Of a DNA stretch of 64,000 nucleotides, positions 44,024 through 55,850 are shown in pieces. The notes beneath the pieces were generated by a model. It was not told the DNA's origin, did not search any database, and was given only the letters and a program-made list of their open reading frames with translations. The stretch spans positions 46,563,979 to 46,627,978 of the forward strand of contig OX393557.1 in assembly GCA_947650365.1 (NCBI GenBank), read 5' to 3'. The position numbers and the translations under genes are program-made. Source of the DNA: Chamaelirium japonicum. Its lineage: Eukaryota; Streptophyta; Magnoliopsida; Liliales; Melanthiaceae. The stretch's first letter is position 1; each line of letters starts with the position of its first letter.

Positions 44024-44731
44024 TGTGGGGGAAAATCTTCGTGTCGACCCGAAGACTCTCGCAGCACCAGTCAATTGGAGTCGAAGTTGATGTCGAAGAT
44101 CGTTGATCGATCTGTTGATTGAAGTCGAAGCCTTTTGATATGCAAACAGAGGAATGCAATCAGAGAAATTGTGACACTAGATGTGATCTCGGAGTTCAGC
44201 CGAAGCCTACGTCTCCGTGCTATAGGGAGCAACCCGAATTCACTAACACTTCAGTTGAAGTGACCTCGATAGGCCGAGTGTCACCGAAAGCTCCCTGATC
44301 TCTTCGAAAGAGAAAAGAAGATCAAAGAGAGATGGTAGATCGGAAGTTTGAAATCCCAGAGCTCTGGTTTTTAGAATTCAGAGTTTTGTTTCTTCAGAGA
44401 ATCCATCCTTTTACATTCGAAGGCTCTGCTATTTATAGGATTCTCTGGGAGGAATTCTGGAGTAAATGGCGGTTTTTGATGTCGTATCTGGGGGTCCTCC
44501 AGGCAGGGCCGGTGGGTCCCGCAGTAGTCCTCGTGGGCCCACCAGGCTGGGCCGGTGGGTCCCGCTGTAGTCTTCGTGGGCCCACCAGGCAGGGCCGGTG
44601 GGTCCCGCTGTGGTCTTCGTGGGCCCACCAGGCAGGGCCGGTGGGTCCCGCTGTAGTCTTCGTGGGCCCACCAGGCAGGGCCGGTGGGTCCCGCTGTAGT
44701 TGGTAAACTCTTGCCAAAATTTGCACCCACA
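44024..44731 (-). repeat. 5' LTR of the Tat-type derivative
   Basis: Same length as the left LTR (708 bp) and same 43-bp GC-rich repeats (about 44530-44700). It fuses by chance in frame to the chromovirus gag-pol, extending that ORF by about 100 meaningless codons. Confidence 0.95.
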
Positions 44732-47700
44732 GCAACTCCCACACGAGAAACTCACGTAAGGATGTTCGTGGGATGCACAACTTTCGTCCCCAGAACAGAT
44801 ATCCATCATGCATGAGATAGCCATAAACTTCGAACAGGGTCCCGTCTCTCAATAACGCGTAGGTCTCGCTAAAGTCGGGACATGACTCATACTCGGTTTT
44901 TATCCTATCAAACCCATCAACTGCCATCGTTAATTTGGAAAGAATGAACACACGACGGCTGAGCGCATCGGCAGCTTTATTTTTAACTCCCGCTTTGTGG
45001 CGTAGACTAAAAGTGTAGTCCTGGAGGAACTCAACCCATCGACCATGTCGCGCGTTCAATCTTTTCTGGGAGTAAATATAACAGAGGGCTTCATGATCAG
45101 AAAAAATAACGAATTCTTGCGGCAAAAGGTAATATCGCCAATGGCAAAGTGATTGGATCACCGCATAGAACTCCTTATCATAGGTGGAGTACCTCTGTCG
45201 AGTGTCATTTAGCTTCTCGCTAAAATAGGCAACCGGGTGACCTTCCTGGGAAAGGACTCCACCTATCCCGAGCCCAGACGCGTCGCAAGCCACTTCAAAA
45301 ACCTTAGAGAAATCAGGGAGACGCATGACAGGGGCCTCAACCATTCTTTTCTTGATTTCGATGAATGCTCTCGTGGCGGCATTAGACCAAGTGAACTCAC
45401 CCTTCTTCAGACAGTCAGTCACTGGGGCCATGATGGTGCTGAACCCCTTAATGAACCGACGATAAAAGGTGGCTAGCCCATGGAAGCTTCTGACATCATG
45501 AATAGTCTTGGGCTCGGGCCACTCTTCGATAGCTTTGACCTTTTCGGGGTCCGCAGAGACTCCCTCGATAGAAACCACAAATCCTAAGAATTGGACTTGA
45601 GTTGTGAAAAATATGCACTTCTTCGGATTCGCATACAGCTCTTCTTTCCTTAATACGGTACAGACTTGACACAGGTGGTCTAAATGTTGTGCCCGAGATT
45701 GACTATAAATAAGTATGTCGTCAAAGTACACTACCAGGAATTTACCCATAAATGGCCGGAGTACTTGCGTCATTACTCTCATAAAGGTACTCGGGGCGTT
45801 AGTCAGCCCAAAGGGCATGACCATCCAATCATATAGTCCATCCTTAGTCTTGAACGCAGTCTTCCACTCGTCGCCAAGACGGATACGGATTTGGTGATAG
45901 CCACTCTTTAAGTCAATCTTGGAGAAAATGGTAGCTCCGGACATCATGTCCAACATGTCGTCCAGTCGCGAGATAGGGAAACGATACTTGACTGTTATTT
46001 TGTTGATGGCGCGACTATCGACACACATACGCCACGATCCGTCTTTCTTAGGCGTCAGAAGGGCGGGGACCGCACACGGACTCATACTCTCCTTGATATA
46101 ACCCTTTTGCAGGAGTTCATCAACCTGCCTCTTCAACTCTGCGTGTTCAGTAGGGTTCATTCGATAATGTGGCAGGTTGGGAAGACTTGCCCCAGGGACC
46201 AAGTCAATGGCATGTTGTATGTCGCGCATCGGAGGCAGTTGGTCAGGGAGATCTTCAGGGAAAACATCAGCAAACTCCCTAAGCACAGGGGTGACTTCGG
46301 GGGGAATCGACTGGTTGGAGTCCTTAGGGGTTTCTCTTGCTACTAGGATGATGACAGGGGCTCCCTTTTCTACCTCGTGACTCAGCTCTTTGGCACTGAC
46401 AAAACTAACGCTCTTGGCTTTCTTTGCGGGGGCAGTCTTTTGCTCGGCTTGGGCACTCTTGGGTGGGGAGGGAATCAACTTAACTTTATTACCCTCATGT
46501 TCAAACAGACACATGTTCGAGCGTCCATAAATGAGAACGTTGTTATCGAAAAGCCAAGGTCTTCCCAAGATGACTTGGCCCACATCCATGGTCAGGACAT
46601 CACACCAGATCTTGTCCTGGTAGATGTTGAAATTGATGGGCACTAGGCATCTCTGCTTGACCTCCATGGCAGTGGAGTTGATCCAAGACACTTGATAGGG
46701 ACGAGGGTGGGGGACGGCCTTAAGGCCAGTCTTGGTGATGACAGCAGATGACACGGCATTGATGCAACTGCCGCTGTCGATGATGACCTTACAGTTTTTA
46801 TCCCCAATTTTGGTGAACGTGTGAAAAATAGCGGTGCGCCTCCAATCATCTTGATCCTTGGGTTGGGATAGTGCGCACCTAACAACTGACACGGTAGGGA
46901 ACGACAACTGCCTAAGACAACTCAGAATGGCACCGTCATCATCATCGTCAAAATCTCCAACTTCTTCTTCTACCTGGTAGATGAACTCTGCTTCCCCAGG
47001 CTCTACTGCTTCAATGGGATTGCCATCGACAATGTTGACTCTGACAGGGCTGGGGCAGTTAGCAGCTACGTGGCCATACCCTTGACACTTGTAACACTTT
47101 GTGAGAGGGCTGACTTTGGAGAAGTCACGCTCGACACTCTTTCCTCGGGCGTCCCTCTCAAAATTCTTGTTGGGAATGCTGGGCTTAGCTTGAGATGAGT
47201 TGGGGTAGGTCCGATTGGAATTACTAGGGGAGGGCTTTGTGGGATAGCTCCTAGGGTCAGAATGCCTGTAGGTGTGACTAGACCTAGAGGCGTCAAGGTC
47301 TTGTACTAAAGCGTAGGCTCTTTCCAATTCCGTGACATCTCTGGCGAGGAGCTCATTCCTTAGGTCTTCCCTCAAACCAGACCGAAAACGGGAAAGGACT
47401 TGGACAGGCGTCTCGGTCCCAAGGACGTTGCAGCGAGTGAGGAACTCATCAAATTTGGCAACATAGTCCTTAGCCGATTTGCTACCTTGGGTAAATTGGT
47501 GCCATTGGTCTAACAGTCGTGCCTGGTACGACGGTGGCATGTACTTACCTTTCAGCTCATTTTTCATGGCGACCCAAGTATCAATCGGGTCCTGGGTTCG
47601 CGCAACTCTCAACGCTTCCACATTGGTCCAATACTGGCTCGCGGGTCCGCTGAGCTTCATGGCTGCGAAGCGGACCTTCCTAACCTCAGTTAAAGGATAC

Positions 47701-48071
47701 CACGTGAAATAACGATCCATGGACTGGAGCCAATCCAGGAAAAACTGGGGATCGTGTCTACCATCAAAAGACGGTATCTCTAACCGGATACTCCGAAGGT
47801 ACTGATCATCGGGGTCCTGATTATTCTGCCAGTTGGCCGGGTGCCCTTGAGGGGGATTGGGAAATTCAACATGCGGATCGGTCCGCGCTTGTTCCATCCG
47901 GTCTAACCGGGCATTGGTGTCGCACTGATACACGGCGAGGTTTTGGTTCATGACGGTTATGCCTTGGGTCAACTCGGCAAGTGCTCTAGTCAGGGCCTCG
48001 GGATCCATACTGTAGTTGTCCGACTCGCTAGACTCTCCTAATAGGTATGGCCTACCCCTACGGGTTGGCAT
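44732..48071 (-). pseudogene. Chromovirus gag-protease-RT-RNase H frame (open, 3' severed)
   Basis: One uninterrupted minus-strand frame of about 1,113 codons from MPTRRGRPYLLGE (48071, preferred start; an upstream in-frame Met at 48137 lies in a K-rich poly-A/T tract). Order: gag core with DPQFFLDWLQSMDRYFTW; CCHC knuckle CYKCQGYGHVAANC near 47095; protease with VIIDSGSCINAV near 46780; RT with VYFDDILIYS near 45730; RNase H with FEVACDASGLGIGG near 45280 and the following D/E positions. The Tat derivative cuts it after the RNase H/linker region at 44732. No stop or frameshift occurs in 3.3 kb, agreeing with the low LTR divergence. A truncated product without integrase could still be expressed. 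Confidence 0.95.
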
Positions 48072-48199
48072 GCAATGAAAACACACAAGATGATGCAAAT
48101 AATGATAAGATTTTTTTTTTTTTAACTTAATACACAAGGCTAGAATGAATGCAAGTTGCAGGTTCAGGTGTTGAGTGCTAATGAACTAGCTATGACCAT

Positions 48200-48211
48200 G
48201 CTCTGATACCA
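48200..48211 (-). other. Primer binding site of the chromovirus element
   Basis: Minus-strand TGGTATCAGAGC, complementary to initiator tRNA-Met, lies 3 nt from the right LTR. Confidence 0.93.
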
Positions 48212-48214
48212 AAA

Positions 48215-49761
48215 TGATGTGGAACAGTGTGTGCGACAGGGAATTCAAAGACTCGTTGAGCCGCGATAGGGTCGCTTGTTGCTCCGAGTCGAAACAGGAA
48301 GTTGATTTAAACAAATAATCTGGCTAATGGTTTTAGCAAAGCATAACAGGCATGCAAGCAGGTATCCCAATCTAAATTAACCGAACAACTAATACTTAGT
48401 TATATCGGCAGAATTCCACATGCAATGTCAAGGATAGTAGCAAACAGGGTAATAAGAATCTCACAACTCACCATTCAAAGTGGGCAGCAGCTTTGCATAG
48501 ATAAAATATAAGATAATTGATCATTGGTGTCACCATCCGATATTGACCGGGGAAAGAAACTCACCTACTGAGGATTGTGGGGAACCTCAGGGATCTCAAC
48601 TGGTGGAGGGGTCGAAGTCGATGCGGTGTCCTCAGGTTGAGCCGGGGCTTGAGCGAGGGCCCGAAGGGCTAGCACGTTGGGATGTACGGGCGCGCCGGGG
48701 TGCCACCATTGATGGTTCTCCGAGATGCCCAGCCGTGCTTCCGCGTCTTTGGGGACGAGGTAGGTGATGCGATCCACGTAATCCTTCACGCTCTCGCCGG
48801 CATTGAACCGGAAGTCGAGGAAAGGAGACCGGATATCGAGGAAGCCATCTTCGTCGTCGATCAGGCCGTGATCAACATCGGGATCCGCCATGCCTTCATA
48901 CCGAGGGGGAGGGGCTTTGCTAGGGTGGAGAGATAGGGGGTGTTGGGGCTGTTGCTCGGAGGAGGAGGACGGCAGCGGTGGTGGGGCACGAGAGGGGTTC
49001 GGTCGGCAGGGGAAAGGGGTTTCGGGTGGGCCGCAGGGAAAGGGGAGGGAGTGGGGAATCGGGCGGCAGGGGAGGTGGGGCCGACTGGGTCGCAGGGGGG
49101 GAAAGGGAGGGGTGGGGTTCGGTCCGGCCGGGTAGCAGGTGGGGAAGGGGGGGGATCGGGGTCGGGCACGGGTCGGGTTGGGCCTGGTTCGCGGGAGAGG
49201 GAGGGGAAGAGAGAGAGGCGGGGGTGGAGGGGTCGGGTTGGGTCTGGTTCGCGGGAGAGGGAGGGGGAGAGAAAGAGGCGGGGGTGGAGGGGTCGGGTGG
49301 GCGAGAGAAAGGGAGGGGCAGGGTCGGGTCGGCTGGGGGTCGGGGACGGGAAGGGAGAGGTCGGGGGAGAGAGAGAGAGAGGGAGGGCAGGGCCGGCGGC
49401 TAAGAGGAGGCAAAAGAGGGAGGGAGAGGACTAGGGTTTCACACACTAGCCTGAACCTAGGGTTTCACACGCCTAGGGTTTGGGTTTGGGTTTCACACAC
49501 CTCGCCCTGATTTCGCTCGACACAAGTGTGGAGGAAAACATAAATTTCTTTATTCATTGCATACTGAAGAGAAAAATGAAAGGCCTATAAATAGGCTTAC
49601 AACGATAGACGAAAAAGCCCACTAATCGAGGTGGGACTAAAAGTGCACAAACCAAATAATGAAACAGAAAAAACAGTAGCCAACATGGCTAGAACCACAT
49701 GCTCAGATGTCGCCTCCTGCGCTGGTACACTCGCCAGGGCCGAGGCTCGATGTCCCCATCA
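48215..49761 (-). repeat. 5' LTR of the chromovirus-type element
   Basis: Identical in length to the left LTR (1547 bp). It carries the same TATA-like box, CCTAGGGTTT leader repeats and exon-like ORF. As the 5' LTR it would drive transcription leftward across the ORF, through the GTGAGT donor and on into the PBS and gag. Confidence 0.97.
48565..48891 (-). CDS. Exon-like ORF inside the 5' LTR (108 codons)
   Basis: Same frame, start, stop and splice-donor context as the copy at 34815-35141. Amino-acid differences include A-to-P, K-to-E, R-to-W and I-to-V in the middle third. Differences are mostly transitions and include several nonsynonymous ones, so the two copies are drifting after insertion. 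Because this LTR is the 5' one, any transcript from the element starts upstream of this ORF and it would be the first long ORF met by ribosomes. Whether it is translated is unknown. Confidence 0.45.
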   Translation of the reverse strand: MADPDVDHGLIDDEDGFLDIRSPFLDFRFNAGESVKDYVDRITYLVPKDAEARLGISENHQWWHPGAPVHPNVLALRALAQAPAQPEDTASTSTPPPVEIPEVPHNPQ

Positions 49762-49766
49762 CAAAG

Positions 49767-50839
49767 TCTCCAAGATAAACATAGACCTAGTCGATAATAA
49801 ACCTAATGGATAAGATTCTTCAGAAGCCAATTAATTGGAAACCCTAATTGAAATTTAGCAATAGGTCGTATTGAAAGGAAAGATTTATCACATGAAAATT
49901 ATCGAGGGACGATTTCAAGCCGTGCTTTGGTCAATGCCGGCCGCTATCAGAGGCTTCGTTGTTGCAGATGAATGGGCGGAAGAGGAGGCGTGATCCGAAA
50001 GAAAAGGATGAAGAAGCCGAGACGATTTGATCTTTGGAGGATGGATGATCTCCGCGTCGAGCTCCCGCGAAGTCGTAGACGAAGGCGTGGTGACGAGGTA
50101 GAAGCTTGCGGAGAGAAGAAGAAGACTGGAAGCAAGAGGATTCTTCGAAAAATACGTCGAACAAGCGATCCCGCTTCTCCGTCTAGGGTTTCAATTCAAT
50201 ATCCATCATCTTCATCAATTAGGGTTTGTAGGATTTATAGAGAGGGAAACAATCAAAGAAACACAAAAAAAAGGAAAGAAATAGAGAGAGACGCGTGGGA
50301 AGAGAGAGAGGAGGACGCGGGCATGCTTCCCAAGGCGTGCCCGCGCGGGTGCTTCCGCAGGAAGGGAAGGCCGGCCGGGTGAGGGGGTTCGATTGGGGGG
50401 TTTTGGCTCCCTTTTGAATCTCATCCATTGAGATTTAAGTCGACCTAAGATCCTACGGCTAAAAACTAAACATAGAAATGAGTCAGTTCGGCATATGTGG
50501 CTCGAACCGGATGCGAACATGGCTCGCACCTACCCAAACCAGAAATAAAAAGATAAATAACTCAAGATCCATCAGTCGGATCGACAAAAAATAAAAACCA
50601 AAGTTATAGATCATCGAACGAGCTTTCCACTGATGCAGACAAATTGACGATCGGCTTCCTGGATCTCCATAGGGAACAAAAATACGCATGGCATAGTCCT
50701 AGGGTTCATCCCATGGCCATAGATCGTGCAATTGAAATTGGGATCACCATGTGTTGCTCCACATGGCATTAGCGGCCCATAGGCAAGTCGATCATCAGTG
50801 GAGAAGAGTCAGAGCCCTTTTTATAGACGTGGGGTTGCC
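49767..50839 (-). repeat. Buried old LTR, part 2, with TATA box
   Basis: Continuation of the LTR that starts at 34226, after the duplicated CAAAG. It contains TTAGGGTTT-type leader sequence near 50190-50225 and, on the minus strand, CTATAAAAAGGGCTC (about 50815-50827), a good TATA box. The copia element inserted at TTGCC (50835-50839), only about 10-20 bp upstream of that TATA box. Short ORFs around 49931-50529 are GA- and CT-rich artefacts. Its far end after 59565 could not be located. Confidence 0.6.
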
Positions 50840-51266
50840 TGTTGGGTTTTCTACACGAGAACAACCCCGATCGACAGACCGAGATCGTCGTCTTGGATGA
50901 AGAACATACCTTCGTGTGACGAGAGAGATCGTTCGCAATACCGAGTGAAGATCTTCCACACGCTGCCGTCTCCCGCGGATTCGATGGGTCCTCCTGAATC
51001 TCTCTGGATTCACAATGGCGGCTCTGAAGACGTGCGTATGGGGACTTCATCCCTGCACATCTATTTATAATAGATGTGTCCAACCGGTAGATGCAACCCA
51101 TCAGGGCATCCATCGGTTATTGGGTGCACATGAGAATAAGGCTAGGTTCACCACCAACCCTGTCAAGCCTCTTGGTTGAGTCGCCCGGTCTGACCAGGAC
51201 CACGATAACCAACTCGGTCCACCTAGTTCAGTAACTCTCCCGTAAAGGGCCATCAAAAAACCAACA
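50840..51266 (-). repeat. 3' LTR of the copia element
   Basis: Starts TGTTGGGTTTTCTACACG and ends AAAAAACCAACA. A TATTATAAATAG-like TATA signal lies on the minus strand near 51063-51072 (ATCTATTTATAATAG on +). Confidence 0.95.
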
Positions 51267-51269
51267 ATC

Positions 51270-52110
51270 TCCCACTTGGCCCTTTACACAATACAAGTGT
51301 GGGAACTTGTTTCAAAATATACATATATAATTTTGTAATGAAAATAATTTTTTTTTTTTTGAAACATTTGGAGAGTCACTCAGTTTTGAAAAACACGATC
51401 CGAATCGATTTTAAAAGAAAAAATACTAAGGGACCATTCATGTCTTTGTTCAAAATGACCCTGATAGGAGATCATGATTGTTCCAGCATATCCTATGCTA
51501 GTTCATATCCATGGTCAACCTATCAGACCCACAAAGAACTCCAACAAACAACTCTGGTGGTTTTCTCATGTGTCTATGGGCTATCTAAGCACATTATCAC
51601 TTGGTCTTGTGCCCAGGCCCATAATGTCCAACCTCATGCTTGTCCAAGCATGTCATTCTAATGCCCATGTTGATACCCAATCAACTACAAATAGAATAAA
51701 GGCGTTTCGACGTGGTGCCCACCTACGCCTAGCCCAGGTCTCTCTTGAGTACCGTGTACTCCAGGCTTACTGGACGTTCCGACATGTTACCAAAACATAT
51801 GTAGTCTCAATATCTTGAGTAAGTTATCTTACTCCAGGCATATTGGACTATCTAGCATTTTGCCTAAGCATGCCTAGTCTCAATGTCACTTTTGAGTATC
51901 GTGTACTCCAGGCTTACTGGACGTTCCGACATGTTACCAAAGCATGTCTAGTCTCAGTATCTTGAGTAAATCATATTACTCCAGGCTATGATCTTGCTTA
52001 CATTTGACATAACTCAAATAAGGAAATGACATCGAGCTTTATTTATCTAAAGACGAAAACAGTAGTGACTAAACACAAGGTAAAGGGACTCAACTACTGA
52101 TACAAGGACT
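51270..52110. other. Copia 3' untranslated internal region
   Basis: Between the polypurine tract and the RNase H end there is no conserved coding sequence. TTGAGTA(C/T)CGTGTACTCCAGGC followed by TTACTGGACGTTCCGACATG is repeated at about 51745 and 51893, an imperfect direct repeat at about 148 bp offset, with a shorter related copy near 51825. Confidence 0.6.
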
Positions 52111-52113
52111 CCA

Positions 52114-55060
52114 TCAAGTCCACAGGGTCACAAGGCTCTGGAAAACCTTTGGTACAAGTCCCTTGGTGCGAGGGTCTGCAACCATCAGCTCTATGCAAAC
52201 ATGCGGGATCTTCACCACTTTTTCTTTGACTTTCTCGCAAATAAGCATATACTTGATATCCAAGTCCTTGTTACGTCTGGTAATCTTCTCATTCTTGACA
52301 TGCTGACAAACAGCCTCATTGTCACTAAAAATTGGCAAAGGCTTTTGGATCGAATCCACAATGTTTAAGCCTCCAATGAAGTTCTTCAACAAAAGAGCAT
52401 GCTTTGTAGCCTCATAGCAAGCAACACACTCTGCATGCATAGTGGAGTCAGTGATAATTGACTGTTTGGAGCTTTTCCACGAAATAGCTCATCCCGCCAT
52501 CAGAAAAACATATCCCGAAGTGGATTTCAGGGTGTCTTTACAGCCAGCAAAGTCTGAGTCGGTGTAGCCAATCACCTGAAGCTCACTGCCCTGCCTGTAG
52601 GTAAGCATGAACTCTTTGGTACGCTGAAGATACCTCAGAACTTTCTTAGCTGCACGCATATGAGCTACACCCGGATTCTGCACATAACGACCCAACATCC
52701 CAACAGCAAAACTGATGTCTGGTCGAATATAAGTCATACCATACATGACGCTCCCCACAATAGAAGCGTACTCATCTGTATCCACTTGACTCCTCTCAGC
52801 TTGATTCTTGGGACACTGATCCTGAGAAAATACATCTCCCTTCAGTACTGGTGCCTCACCCGGAGCACACCTATCCATCCTGAACCTCTTCAGGACCTTC
52901 TCAACATAAGCTGCCTACGAGAGTCCCAGAATTCCTACTGCTCTGTCTTTGTGAATTTTGATCCCAAGCACATAGTCTGCTTGACCCACGTCCTTCATAT
53001 CGAATTTCTTCGATAAGAAGTGCTTAGCATCATGGAGCATGTGAATGTTATTACTCGCCAAAAGAATATCATCAACATAGAGGACGAGTACGACAAATCT
53101 GCTCCCACTGGCTTTCAGATATATGTATATGTCGGCCATATTCTCTTGGAAACCATACTTTGTAGCAACCTGATCAAACTTCAGGTACTACTGCCTGGAA
53201 GCCTGCTTCACCCCATAAATAGACTTCCTCTATTGGCAAACCAGTTGTTCGCTCCCACTAACTGCAAAGCCCTCTGGCTGTGACATATAAATGTCCTCTG
53301 TCAGATCACCATTCAATAACGCTGTTTTAATATCCATCTGGTGCAATTCCAGATTGTGATGGGCTACAATGGTCATAATCACTCTCAAGGAGTCCTTAGT
53401 GAAAATCGGAGAGTAAGTCTCACCAAAGTCAATACCTCATTCTGCCTGAAACCTTTAGCCACCAGTCTGGCCTTGAATCTCTCGATCTTGCCATCAGCAT
53501 CTCTCTTGGTCTTAAAGATCCACTTCCATTCCACCGCCTTCCGATTTTCTGGTATCACAACAAGATTCCAAACATGATTCTTCTCCATAGATTGTAACTC
53601 CTCTCTCATAGCCTCCAGCCACTGTCGAGATTCATTGCAACCCATGGCTTCACGAAAGGAAGTAGGGTCAGTAATATCAGATCCCTCACTCTGAATCTTT
53701 TGAAAATAGACCTCATAATAGTCTGGGATAGCTGACCTACGCTGTCGATCTGACCTCCTCGGCTGGACTGACTCCACTGGAGTATCTAAAACCGGTACAG
53801 CCTGAACTGGTAGTGGGTCAACCTCAGCCATAGTCTCAGCAGGTGCTGGAGTCGTATCTGCTATAACGTCTGGCTGAACAATTAGAAAAATGGCGCTGGC
53901 ACAACACCTTCCGAAGAGTTCTCTCTGAAAAGGGTATCAAATGGTCGTTGGCTCCCACTGAATTCTGTATCCTCCAGAAATACAACCCTATTGGTCTTCA
54001 CTATCTCCAATGGTCTGGAAGGACAGTAGAACCGAAAACCCTTCGATCTCTCAGGATATCCAATAAAAAAACATCGAACTGTGCGGAAATCAAGTTTCTT
54101 TATTTCTGGATTATAGCTTAGCCTCTGCCGGGCAACCCCAAACATGCAAATGATGGAGGCTAGGAGCCGAACCTTTCCATCTCTTGTAAGGGGTTTCTGG
54201 GACAGCTTTGCAAGGCACACAATTAAGAATATAAACCGATGTCTTCAAAACTTCTCCCCAAAACTTCTCTGGAAGAGAAGAGTGACTCATCATGCTACGA
54301 ACAGCGTCCTGATAAGTCCTATTCTTCTTCTCTGCCACACCGTTCTGCTCAGGAGTACCAGGTGTGGTATACTGGGGAACAATCCCCTACTACCTCAGAT
54401 ACTCAAAGAAAGGGCCATGATTCACACCATCCTGGTTCATCCTTCCAAAATATTCTTCTCCACGATCTGAGCGAACTACCTTGATCTTCTTATCAAGTTG
54501 TTTCTCCACGTCCAACTGGTATATCTGGAAGACCTCCAAAGCCTCTGACTTGTGATGGAGAAGATACACGTAGGTATATCTAGAGAAGTCGTCAATGAAC
54601 GTGATGAAATAAACTGACCACCACGAGCTTTGACTGGAAATTGACCACAAATATCCATGTGGATCAACTCTAAGAGCTCTCAAGCTCTGGTAGCTGTGAG
54701 CTTTCTCTGCTTAGTCATCTTCCCTCTGAGGCAGTCCACACAAGTACCAAAGTCTGAAAAGTCCAGACTAGGTAGAATCTCATCTTACACTAAGACCTCT
54801 ACTCTCTTCCTAGAGATGTGGCCTAGTCGCTTGTGCTAAAGCACAGCAAAATCCTCTGCTAGAAATAAACGCTTCGACCGGATCGAAAGGTAGAAAGCAT
54901 CCTCTAACACCAGAATGAGACCCTAGTCCAACACCACCAAGTAGTTGCAAACTGCCACCATACTCATCGAGTTATCATTACCAAGGAAAAACCTATCCTC
55001 CGGTCTGGGCCTTATTCTGCTCTTGAGCCCATGCAAAGCGTGGGACACATGAACAAAAGC
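52114..55060 (-). pseudogene. Copia pol (integrase, RT, RNase H), many stops
   Basis: Read right to left: pre-integrase LGHISRKRVEVLV and CVDCLRGK (about 54740-54830); integrase core [51 protein letters not shown] with AMREELQSMEKNHVWNLV, WKWIFKTKRD, LYVDDILLASNN (about 53075); RNase H with RPDISFAVGMLGRYVQNPG, YTDSDFAGCKD, HAECVACYEATKHALLL. Several in-frame stops (for example after YGVKQASRQ, LGLS, LMAG) and at least two frameshifts (near 54115 and 53430) make it non-functional. The catalytic YVDD is intact. Confidence 0.93.
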
Positions 55061-55259
55061 TCCTGCGTTGATCTACAAAATTAGACGGTATATCTACGGT
55101 ATTGGACTCACAACAGACTAATGTCTGCTACAGAAATCTCGGTTTGAATGACTTCATTCCAGAACCACCAAAGCCAAGATTCTCATATCCCTTCTTCCCT
55201 CCATTCAGTCGTTTTTTTTTTACTCAACGACACATAGGGTGATAAGCCGATTGAGGTAC

Positions 55260-55850
55260 CATTAGGTCTCATAGGCATTAAAATTCATCTCAAAATGTCA
55301 AAATACTTTGGGAGGGGAGATCACTACAATGAAAAATAGAAGCTTCTTCTCAAGCGGAAGACCCTACTCTCTGATGCCTATGGCCAGCTTCGAGAGCTAG
55401 AGAGTATGCTCATGAACGTTGTCATAGCTATCATGATTCAGATTCATGATCTGAAGCATATTGACGTACAACAAGGACTTCTTAGTCCCTACGAATTGTC
55501 TCTTCAATAATGCCATTAACTCTACTGCAGTCTCAGTCCTGGCAATGCCGCTTCGAAGCTCCTCGCTAATGGTGGCCCTGATCATCATTAAAGAGAGACG
55601 GTTCGTATTCTCCCACTTAGTAAAGTGGGTCTATTGGGCCTCAATAGAAGCATCTATAAGTTCTGTCAACTTTGGCTCTATAAGCACAAAGTCACAATTC
55701 ATACATCTTAGCAAGATCTCAACATTCATCTTCCAAGATGAATCATCAAAGCCATTCAGGAGCTAAAAAAAACAGCTAGATTCTCTAAAATAGCCATCAT
55801 AACCTTCTCTGAAGAGAGGATTATAAAGCAGTGATAGTTTTAACACTAAT
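55260..55850 (-). pseudogene. Copia gag remnant
   Basis: A 63-codon minus ORF (55397-55588) reads ATISEELRSGIARTETAVEL then LKRQFVGTKKSLLYVNMLQIM, the UBN2-type copia gag core, and ends early at a stop. Flanking frames extend gag on both sides with further stops. A KKR-rich poly-A stretch near 55208 marks the distal part. Confidence 0.7.

Larger units (their letters stand above)
37368..44731 (-). mobile_element. Tat-type gypsy derivative, internally deleted, nested in pol
   Basis: Two 708-bp LTRs (37368-38075 and 44024-44731) with TGTGGGGG...CCCACA ends are flanked by GCAAC on both sides (37363-37367 and 44732-44736), a perfect target duplication. The minus-strand PBS TGGCGCCGTCTGTGGG adjoins the right LTR and a GGAGGGGGTAAC purine tract adjoins the left. 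The interior has gag, a pol tail of about 45 codons, and long non-coding tandem arrays. Protease, RT, RNase H and most of integrase are gone. The LTRs differ at about 6 sites (under 1%) by hand count, younger than the element it entered. It was probably mobilised in trans by a full-length relative. Confidence 0.95.
34465..49761 (-). mobile_element. Chromovirus-type Ty3/gypsy element split by a nested element
   Basis: Both LTRs are exactly 1547 bp (34465-36011 and 48215-49761) with TG...CA ends. Flanks are CAAAG on both sides (34460-34464 and 49762-49766). On the minus strand the order is 5' LTR (right), PBS TGGTATCAGAGC, gag, protease, RT, RNase H, integrase, chromodomain, 3' LTR (left). A 7364-bp Tat-type element plus 5-bp duplication sits inside pol; without it the element would be about 7.9 kb, a normal size. 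By hand count the LTRs differ at about 26 sites (about 1.7%), nearly all transitions. Pol is inactivated by the insertion and by a nonsense codon in integrase. Confidence 0.96.
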
